NCBI GenBank assembly: GCA_024626585.1
Contig: JANKJI010000001.1
Span: forward strand, 37,822,439 to 37,836,977
Reading direction: 5' to 3'
From: Ginkgo biloba
Lineage: Eukaryota; Streptophyta; Ginkgoopsida; Ginkgoales; Ginkgoaceae
DNA: 14,539 bases
In this document: positions 8,420 to 14,539 of the stretch, piece after piece
Position numbering within the stretch: position 1 is the first letter of the stretch
How the letters are laid out: every line of letters starts with the position of its first letter
Position numbers and translations under genes: made by a program
Notes under the pieces: model-generated
What the model saw: the letters and a program-made list of their open reading frames with translations, nothing else
Told to the model about the DNA's origin: nothing
The model's database searches: none

Positions 8420-8692
8420 GCAAAAGATGAACTTCTAATGAACACCATGATGGAAGTTGTTTATGAGATTTTAATTGATTTAAAATATCTATACAAAAGG
8501 GTTTTAGATCTTACTTCTAGAATGATGAAAGCATGCTTCTACAAGATGGTTATCTCATCCAAACTTAGTAACAAGTTAAGTCATAGGTGCCAATTATTGA
8601 ATCGTGCAATCTTACAAAATAATAAGAGGTGTGAAATGCTTAACGACAATGAAATAACAAATGGTTGTAAAAAAAAGAACAACGTAAATTAA
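8420..8692 (+). CDS. Unrecognised open frame, about 90 codons
   Basis: The frame is open from 8420 (after TAA 8417-8419) to TAA at 8690-8692, with the first ATG at 8438. The product would be about 84 residues and basic, with the segments KACFYKMVISSKLSNKLSHR and a Lys/Asn-rich end. No motif, signal peptide or membrane segment is seen, and I do not recognise it. It lies between decayed retroelements and could be a chance open frame, or a fragment of a host or element gene. The absence of stops in AT-rich DNA is the only support. Confidence 0.2.
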   Translation, partial: AKDELLMNTMMEVVYEILIDLKYLYKRVLDLTSRMMKACFYKMVISSKLSNKLSHRCQLLNRAILQNNKRCEMLNDNEITNGCKKKNNVN

Positions 8693-8694
8693 AG

Positions 8695-9306
8695 TGTAAG
8701 ACCATATAAGTTTATCAAATGATAAAATCATGAAAATTACATAAGGTACCAATAATCATTATAGTGAAAAGTCATCCATCCTAGTAAAATAATAAAGATA
8801 GCTAAGAATATCAAAGTATTACAATGATGTGATAGAGTGACTTTGAGCCTCTAACATGCCATATCAACCATCACCTAATCTCATTTACCATATGAAAAAA
8901 TATCATATCATCTAACTTTGAGCAAGAAGATCAAACAAAAGGTTTTTATAATTGATTTGATAATTGCAACAAAAAGAAATATTACAGAAGATCCTTAGAG
9001 TTTAGAAGAAAGGGTTTTCTTTTTTTGTTCAAAGGGTGACTAGTTTGTTCCTTTAGATGTTTTTTCCTATAGGATTTTTTTAATCTCTATGACTTCATCT
9101 TCTTCTTTCTAAAGAATTATTATTATTATTCTATCTCTAAGTTATAGGACTAGAATTCTATCATCAATCTTTATTATAATATCGATAAAGCATTTTATGT
9201 TATTTTCTTATTAAACCAAATTTCTTTCATAAGACTATAACTTATAAACACAATTTATATTCATTTTAAATTTTTTGTTATTGTATACTTTTTGAGTTCT
9301 AAGTCA
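8695..9306 (+). repeat. Candidate 5' LTR of the gypsy element, limits uncertain
   Basis: A primer-binding site starts at 9313, so an LTR end should lie a few bases before it; TCA at 9304-9306 is the best CA end. A possible start, TGTAAGACC at 8695, resembles the gypsy-type TGTTAGGACC start of the 3' LTR. However, the body does not align by eye with the 352-bp 3' LTR at 12944. The region also holds (ATT)5 at 9116-9130. It may be a strongly diverged LTR, an LTR disrupted by insertions, or a different element. Confidence 0.3.
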
Positions 9307-9312
9307 TATTTT

Positions 9313-9324
9313 TGGTATTAGAGT
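9313..9324 (+). other. Primer-binding site of the gypsy element
   Basis: TGGTATTAGAGT differs from the plant initiator-Met site TGGTATCAGAGC by two C-to-T changes. It is preceded by a T-rich end and followed by a leader of roughly 155 bp before gag homology begins. Confidence 0.8.
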
Positions 9325-9479
9325 GAGGTTTCCTAACATTAGAAAATACCACGAGTCAACAATTCCAATAGAGTCGACAATCATCTATGGGATAAATTTC
9401 TAACATGGGACGACAATCTTCAAGTAGATAGCATACTACCCAAAACTAACCAAATCTTGGAGGGATACAATATACACCT

Positions 9480-10120
9480 AAATTGGGTTTTCCTAAATTT
9501 TGAGGTGATGACCTCGCAAGTCAGTTGTATAGAGAAGAACAGTTATTTTCTATCAGTCAAACACCCATAGATTAAAAACTTCCCATAGCTTAGTTCAACA
9601 TGGAGCATGAAGTTATCCAATGGTATCATTAGTTGGAGAAACATATGGCACACTCACATGGTATCAATTTTATCAGTACCTACCCACCCGATTTGGCTCA
9701 AGTGAATATGAGGACTTCACAAGGGAATTTACTAAATTAAGACAAAATTAGTTTATTTATGAATATTAGACATAATTTGAAAAAATAGCAAACTAGACAA
9801 GAGGGATAGATGATGATATTTTTTAAAGTTTATTTATTAGTGGCCTAAAGGAAGACGTCCACAATGAATTCAAAATGTTTAAACCCACCACCTTGATGGA
9901 AGTTATCAGGTTGGTTAAATTAGCTGAGGATAAATATGTTGCCCACTATTATCCATATAATCCATCATAAGTCAAAACTCCATATCCATTTTGACAAACA
10001 TCAAATCAAGGAACCTAACCACTACAATTGAAGTACCTGACTCATGAGGAGATGGTCACTCATAGATTGAAAGGGTTGTGCTATAATTATGATGATAAAT
10101 ATGTACCGGGTCATAAATAC
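9480..10120 (+). pseudogene. Ty3-gypsy gag with decayed zinc knuckle
   Basis: The Retrotrans_gag core is readable first as KLGFPKF, then LYREEQLFSI and EVIQWYH (9480 to about 9690). After a frame change it continues as EYEDFTREFTKLRQ, ISGLKEDV and LAEDKYVAHY (9689-9967). The C-terminal knuckle of plant gypsy gag, C-x2-C-x7-H-x-C, is at 10079-10120. Only its first Cys and the His remain. The second and third Cys are Tyr (TAT 10088-10090 and TAC 10118-10120), both explained by G-to-A. About a dozen stops interrupt the reading, mostly at Gln or Trp positions. The protein would have packaged the element RNA; this copy cannot. Confidence 0.88.
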
Positions 10121-10770
10121 ATAAAGTGAAAACTATATATGTTAGATGTTGAGGCACCTTCTACGTCTAACATGTGGGACGCCTTAGAAAAAATTCTAGT
10201 TGAGGAATAACTCAGAGAGATTGCTTTGAATGATGACTCTAGTCCCAAAATTTTTGTACATGCATTAGTAGTGATCCCAACACCCCAAACTATATAAGTG
10301 TTTAGATACTTTAAGGGGCATCACTTAACCATCCTCATCAATTATATAAACACTCATAATATCATCAACCCTTGGGTGGCCAAGAGCATAGCTTATTATG
10401 TTTATCCATGCAATAACTTTGAGGTGATGGTAGCTAATGGAGGTACCTTTTCTTGAAAGGGAAATTTTAAAATGTTAAGGTTTTAATGGGTGATTACAAT
10501 CTACAATCTAACATGTTCTTACTTCTATTAGGTGATTATGGCATATTTTTAGGATTTTAGTGGCTTCAACCACTAGGACCCATTCCATCAGATTATGCTA
10601 AAATGTGGATGCAATTCGAGGTTAATGGGCAATAATATACCATAAAGGGCAAGAACACATAACCCACCCAAATTATTAGTTCATACATCATGGATAAGTT
10701 ACTAAAAAAAGGGTCCTTAAGGGGTTATGGCTCAACTTTGTGCTATATAAATGATATAAATGGTGTACTT
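10121..10770 (+). pseudogene. Gypsy aspartic protease and linker, inactive
   Basis: The frame continues from gag through FKGHHLTILI, where the retropepsin active site should follow as D-S/T-G. Here the three codons at 10340-10348 read Asn-Tyr-Ile, so the catalytic Asp is lost. Further family landmarks are INPWVAK and FEVMVANGG. After a one-base frame change near 10483 come MGDYNLQSNMF, FLGF.WLQPLGPIP and MQFEVNGQ, which is the second half of the protease. The linker with DKLLKKGSL follows. It is fused upstream to gag and leads into RT, as in plant gypsy polyproteins. Confidence 0.82.
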
Positions 10771-10771
10771 A

Positions 10772-11397
10772 GATAAATTCTTGGACTTGGAAATAATCCT
10801 TAATAAGCACTCTCAAGTATTTACAAAACCTCAAGGATTACCACCTCAATTCTCACATGATCATATGATATAATTAATTCCAGGTAGGTAGCCACCAAAT
10901 ATTTGACTATATTGATACCCCTATATGTAGAAAATAAAAATTAAGAAGATGGTGTAGGAATTGTTGGATGCACAAGTCATTCAGTTGAGTATTAGCCCGT
11001 ATTCCTCCTTGGTGCTCTTGGTCTAAAAGAAATATGGATCATGGTGGTTGTGTGTAGATTTTTTAGAGCTAAATAAAATTACTATCATGGATAAGTTCAT
11101 CATTCCTTTGATTGATAAAATATTAGATGAATTACATGGAGCCCACCTCTTCTCCAAGTTAGATTTATGGTCCTACTACCATTAGATTCTCTTATAGGAA
11201 GAATATATCCCTAAGATAATTTTGAAAACTCACGAGGGCCACTGTGAACTTTTAGTGATGACATTTGGCCTCACCAATGCACCATCCACATTCCAAAGTC
11301 TATTGAACTAAACTTTTTGTCCATTCCTTCAAAAATTTATAATGGTCTTCTTCGATGACATTCTTGTTTACAGCAAGACATGGAAAGTAAAATTATC
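10772..11397 (+). pseudogene. Gypsy reverse transcriptase, truncated before the thumb
   Basis: A single frame from about 10772 shows the RT order: [61 protein letters not shown] and VFFDDILVYSKTW. The palm Asp is at 11162-11164 and the FFDD catalytic box at 11348-11359, so all three metal-binding Asp codons survive. There are ten in-frame stops, all TAA/TAG where the family commonly has Gln or TGA where it has Arg (CGA). Homology ends abruptly just after SKTW. The remaining RT and nearly all of RNase H are absent. Confidence 0.93.
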
Positions 11398-11403
11398 TAC
11401 AAG

Positions 11404-12447
11404 AAGGAAAATGAGAATGTTATGGGAGATGTCCTATCTTGCTAATTTAAAGACTAGTGGACATTATATTATTTATCCTTACCAACTCCAAACTGGATTT
11501 AGGAGGTCAAACATGAGTGGTAGTAGGATACATAGGTTCAACAGATCATTCATAAGCTAACAATTGATCCCACAACTAATCTAGGGTACTCTTTGGATGG
11601 CCAATACTTATGTTATAAAGGGTGTATCATTCTTTCTATGAATTTTTCTCTTTGGGATAAATTATTAAAAGAATTACATGTATCAACGTCCGTAGGAAAT
11701 TTTATTTTCTTAAAGATGTATGAAAGAGAAAAGAGAAACTTCTTCTAGGATGGCATGAAACATGATATCAAAAAAAATATTCAAGAATGTGATACATGTC
11801 AGTGCCATAAAGAAGAAATCATTAGGAGTTTGGGTACTCTACAACCATTACCAATTCTGACTAAATTATAGACTGACATCTCCATGGCTTTTATTGAAAG
11901 GTTGCCTAAGTCAAGCGACAAATTGATTATTCTTTTAGCAGTTGGTCGTCACTCTAAGTATACCCATTTTTTTTCATTGGCCCATCCTTATAAAGCATAT
12001 ACCATTTCATAAGCCTTCATTAACCAAATCTTCCACATCCATGGTATGCCTACTTCCATTATTTGTGACTATGATCCCACATTCACTAGTAACTTATGGC
12101 AAGAACTATTTAAGTTAAAGGGGACATAACTAAAAATGAGATCAATATATCACTTGCAAACTGATGGTCAAACAAAAATATTTAATAAATTCATAGAGAC
12201 CTATTTACGTTGCTTTTCTTTAGAGCATCATACTCATTGGGCTAAGTAGCTACCTCTCACTGAATGGTGGTACAACACATATTACTACTCTTCAACCAAG
12301 ATGATACCATATGAAGTTGTTTATTTCCAACCACCACCATATATCATATCATACCTTCTAAGTAACTCTAAGGTACAAGTCATCAATTCAACTCTTAACC
12401 ACCAAGAAAATCTACCATGGACTCTTAATAATAACCTATCACTTTCT
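11404..12447 (+). pseudogene. Gypsy RNase H tail and integrase, catalytic residues lost
   Basis: A single frame begins with the RNase H-integrase junction (KENENVMGDVLSC, family ..N.VADALSR). It continues with the connector and GYSLDGQYLCYKG. The integrase zinc domain retains ECDTC, but its second His is Asn (VGNF). The DDE core lies in TDISMAFIERLPKS, IICDYDPTFTS and HLQTDGQTKIFNK. The first Asp is Ala (11887-11889), the second is intact (12067-12069), and the Glu is Lys (12175-12177). The D-to-E spacing of 35 residues is preserved. WYNT.YYSSTKMIPYE follows. About eleven stops interrupt it and no indel was seen. Confidence 0.93.
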
Positions 12448-12943
12448 TAGGACCCTATGAAATAGTAGACAACTCAACACCATTCCAATCGCATATTCAC
12501 TGAAAGGGATATGGTATTTTTATGCCTACAGCTGTATAAATAGACATCCTTGAAGCTCAGGGGGAGTCAAAATTTAGCACCAAAATTTTATGGACCTTAC
12601 CTAGTGTTAAAATAGATTGGACAAGTCACTTATAAATTGGACCTACCTCTGTCTTCCAAGATATATCATATTTTCCATTTGTCTTATTTGACGAAGTTCC
12701 TTGGATAATGTGTTTGCATTCAATCATCACTTCTTCAATTGGACAATGAAGGATCCATCATCCTTGAATCTAAGGCAATTCTAGAAAAATGTTGCCAACT
12801 CTATAATTGCACCATCACTAAGGTTTCGGTCTAGTAACAAGGCTTACCACTGAAAGGCGTAACTTGAGAACCTCTTCACCAACTTCCATAGTAGTTTTCA
12901 TACCTAAATCTTTGAGGAAAAATATATCCAAAGGGGGAGGGCA
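12448..12943 (+). pseudogene. Integrase C-terminal and chromodomain-like tail
   Basis: This is in the same frame as integrase. Landmarks are FTERDMVFLCLQ, TSLKLRGSQNLAPKFYGPY and YKLDLPLSSKIYHIFHLSYL, the GPY/F module of gypsy integrases. Then come QLDNEGSIILESKAILEK and QGLPLKGVT.EPLHQLP, which matches the chromodomain fold of chromoviruses. Two adjacent stops (12832-12837) replace the Lys-Trp before QG, and TGA replaces Trp in the usual TWEPL. Chromodomains direct integration to heterochromatin; this one is broken. The frame runs on through the polypurine tract into the LTR. Confidence 0.85.
12930..12941 (+). other. Polypurine tract
   Basis: AAAGGGGGAGGG lies two bases before TGTTAGGACCC, the expected plus-strand primer just upstream of a 3' LTR. 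Confidence 0.9.
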
Positions 12944-13295
12944 TGTTAGGACCCTTACATCCTAACCTTCTATTTTTATTACTTTATGAGCATTGTAATA
13001 ATTATGATTTATTTATCTATCTCAGGAGCCATTTTTTATGTGGGGAAGACCCTTTAGCATTAGCGTTAGGTTTGTGATGCACATATATTAGAGTTGTAAT
13101 GAAGTGATGAGCATCTTGAATCATAATTGTATCATAGCTCTTCTCTTAAGGAGGTTTTCCCCTCGACGAGGCCCATGATATTTTATATTTGATTCATGAA
13201 TACAAGCATATTTGTATCAATTCAATGTGTTAATTGAGCATTCTATTTTTTTCGCATGTTGTTGTTTCTATTTTGATCATCTTTTGTAGGTAACA
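12944..13295 (+). repeat. 3' LTR of the gypsy element
   Basis: It starts TGTTAGGACC right after the polypurine tract and ends GTAGGTAACA, giving perfect 5-bp inverted ends TGTTA...TAACA and a length of 352 bp. GGTTTTCCCCTCGACGAGG near 13153 resembles the R/U5 region of plant gypsy LTRs. The left end is firm. The right end is inferred from the terminal inverted repeat and from foreign pol homology starting right after it. Confidence 0.72.
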
Positions 13296-13308
13296 TTGTA
13301 CTAATAAA

Positions 13309-13671
13309 GTAATGATAACCACATGAGTTGTTTCTACACCATATTTTTCTAAAATATTCATAATCAAATGTGATGCCTCAGGGTAAGGTATATGAGTCCT
13401 ATTAATATAGGAAGGAAGGTCATTGATATTTAAAATATGATAGTTAAGCAAAAGATTCTTAGGGAAGCCCACTTATTGAAAGGAGATGCTAGCAATATTG
13501 CATGCAATATGGAAATGCCTATAATAGTGGATAGGAGTCCACTTCAAGGTAAATAATGACCATGACAACCTCAATTATTTTCTCAAACCAAGGATCTCAT
13601 CATCAGAATAATAGAAGTAGGTGTCCAAGGTTCATGGGTTTGACTTTGAAATTATACACCAAAAAAAGAAA
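13309..13671 (+). pseudogene. Gypsy RNase H, decayed
   Basis: One frame carries the connection region (VMITT.VVSTP) and FSKIFIIKCDASG, in which the catalytic Asp is GAT 13372-13374. LSKRFLGKPTY.KEMLAILHA follows with the catalytic Glu GAG at 13483-13485, then VHFKVNNDHDNLNYF with the catalytic Asp GAC at 13558-13560. It ends with RISSSE and HGFDFEII. The acidic residues survive, but about twelve stops interrupt roughly 120 codons. RNase H would degrade the RNA strand during reverse transcription. A minus-strand open frame at 13230-13472 is only its shadow. Confidence 0.9.
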
Positions 13672-13674
13672 GCG

Positions 13675-14539
13675 GATTGTTGCGATTGATGCCTTATCTA
13701 GGAAGGAAGTAGAAGCTTCCATCTTCACCATGTGAAAGGAAATTCTAATTTGGACGGAGGACCTAAGGGAGGAATAGGGTCAAGACCTAAAATATCAATA
13801 GATAATACAAAAAATCCAACGAGGAGAGCTAAAGTCATCCTCTATTTCCTAGAAGGGGGACATATTATGTTATAACAATCCATTCTATGTCAACCCTCAT
13901 TCTAAACTAAATAATTGCATTATGTAGGAAGAACATAATATTCCAATGATCGACCATTTAAGGTTCTTTAATACCTATCAGTGAGTGAAGCAACCTTTTT
14001 TTTGGGGAAGGGCTAAAGAAGGATATTCAAGGATTTATATAAAAATATGAACCATGACAAAAGAATAAAGGGAAAACAATGAAAGTTAGCAAGATCCTCC
14101 AACCCATTTCAATTCCAAAGCAAGGATGAAAAAAAATATCCATAGATTTTATTATTGGTTTACCAAATCATAAGGAAAGGATGTTATCCTAGTGGTAGTA
14201 TACAGGTTCACAAAGTATGCTCCCTTCTATGGAGTAAATTCAAACTATAAGGCAATTAGATTACACAGATTTTTTCTTAAGAGATTCATAGGTTGCATGG
14301 AGTTCCCAAGGTGATAGTCAACTACTGGGATAAAAAATTCACAAGTTTTGGACAGATTTATTCAAGAAACTTGCCACCTAGTTAGTCATGATCTCTTCAT
14401 ACCACCTATAGAAAGATGGGCAACTCTGAAAGGTGATTAATAAGTTCTTAAAAGGATACCTTTGCAACTATGTTGATGATAAACAAAATTAGTGGAGAAG
14501 GTGGCTTCATTTGGAAAAATGGTAGTATAATACATCATA
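13675..14539 (+). pseudogene. Gypsy integrase of the second element, frameshifted, runs off the window
   Basis: The RNase H-integrase junction reads IDALSRKEVEAS (frame change near 13675). It is followed by the connector with KGDILCYNNPFYVNPHSKL, then VKQPFFWG. Further frame changes occur near 14010 (KKDIQGFI, ISIDFIIGLPNHK), near 14174 (GKDVILVVVYRFTKYA) and before 14311. The first catalytic Asp is intact (GAT 14145-14147). The second motif, normally SDRD, reads Asn-Tyr-Trp-Asp, so Asp is Tyr at 14323-14325. The Glu motif after DGQ (14415) is disturbed by a stop or small indel. Recognisable sequence continues to LHLEKW near the right edge, so the 3' part lies outside. Confidence 0.88.

Larger units (their letters stand above)
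9313..13295 (+). mobile_element. Degenerate Ty3-gypsy retrotransposon (chromovirus-like), internal region and 3' LTR
   Basis: Order on the + strand is primer-binding site, gag with knuckle, protease, reverse transcriptase, integrase, chromodomain-like tail, polypurine tract, 3' LTR. This is the Ty3-gypsy order, with integrase after RT. The coding information runs in five frame blocks: about 9480-9690, 9689-10485, 10486-10770, 10772-11397 and 11404-12943. About fifty in-frame stops occur but few frame breaks. The RT thumb and nearly all of RNase H are missing at about 11385-11403. It cannot move on its own. Confidence 0.9.
13296..14539 (+). mobile_element. Second Ty3-gypsy pol fragment, different lineage
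   Basis: RNase H followed by integrase, both on +, begin at or within a few bases of the first element's LTR end and continue off the right edge. Motif wording differs from the first element (CDASG RNase H, GLPNHK integrase), so this is not a duplicate. No gag, RT or LTR of this element is visible in the window. Confidence 0.85.

Noticed and set aside
11342-11560. Plus-strand open frame of 72 codons as a separate small gene
   Set aside because: Its start (VFFDDILVYSKTW) is the RT catalytic box. Past about 11400 it is an out-of-frame reading of the RNase H-integrase junction, so it is a by-product of the deletion.
13230-13472. Minus-strand open frame of about 80 codons
   Set aside because: It overlaps, on the opposite strand, a clear gypsy RNase H frame (CDASG at 13369-13383, KEMLAIL at 13480). 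The minus frame has no recognisable motif and is a shadow.
1-14539. Search for CRISPR, tRNA, rRNA, operons or a novel defence-like system
   Set aside because: No regularly spaced repeats, cloverleaf-like tRNA sequence, rRNA or gene clusters were seen. The content is plant gene flank and decayed retroelements.

Overview
This window looks like nuclear DNA from a land plant. The evidence is a plant-type leucine-rich-repeat receptor kinase tail at the left end, followed by about 10 kb of decayed Ty1-copia and Ty3-gypsy LTR retrotransposons whose primer-binding sites match the usual plant initiator-Met tRNA type (TGGTATCAGAGC). Low gene density and nested, heavily mutated retroelements would fit a large, repeat-rich genome such as a gymnosperm, but the sequence does not prove the lineage. 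There are no bacterial operons, CRISPR arrays, tRNA or rRNA genes, and I found no previously undescribed functional system. The value here is mainly in how the elements have decayed and how they are assembled.

Layout. (1) About 1-427: the last coding stretch of an LRR receptor-like kinase of HAESA/CLAVATA1 type on the + strand, ending at TAG 425-427. (2) 428 to about 2837: gene-flanking DNA of moderate GC with no recognisable gene. It holds a local cluster of ACTGTCC motifs (1256-1401) and an isolated perfect G-box with a TATA-like site (2764-2819). (3) Near 2838 the base composition falls abruptly to very AT-rich, and 2838-4377 has no readable gene. (4) 4378 to about 6352, minus strand: a Ty1-copia gag (4589-5146) with one internal stop and then four consecutive stops, a decayed CCHC knuckle (4378-4425), a decayed primer-binding site (5434-5449), and a second LTR/primer-binding-site junction at 6176-6187. 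(5) About 6353-8690: AT-rich DNA with a TG microsatellite, a 40-bp-period direct repeat, a perfect 12-bp hairpin and two unrecognised coding-like stretches. (6) 9313-13295, plus strand: one Ty3-gypsy element with primer-binding site, gag, protease, reverse transcriptase, integrase, a chromodomain-like tail, polypurine tract and a 352-bp 3' LTR (TGTTA...TAACA). The RT thumb and nearly all of RNase H are deleted. (7) About 13296-14539, plus strand: a second gypsy pol of a different lineage (RNase H, then integrase), which starts at the LTR edge and runs off the window.

The gypsy element holds roughly fifty in-frame stop codons but only about four frame breaks. The stops lie mostly where the family has Gln, Trp or Arg, as expected from C-to-T (or G-to-A) change at methylated cytosines. 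Its protease, integrase and gag knuckle have all lost key residues. Nothing in the retroelement part appears able to make a working protein. The kinase tail is the only stretch under apparent host-gene constraint.
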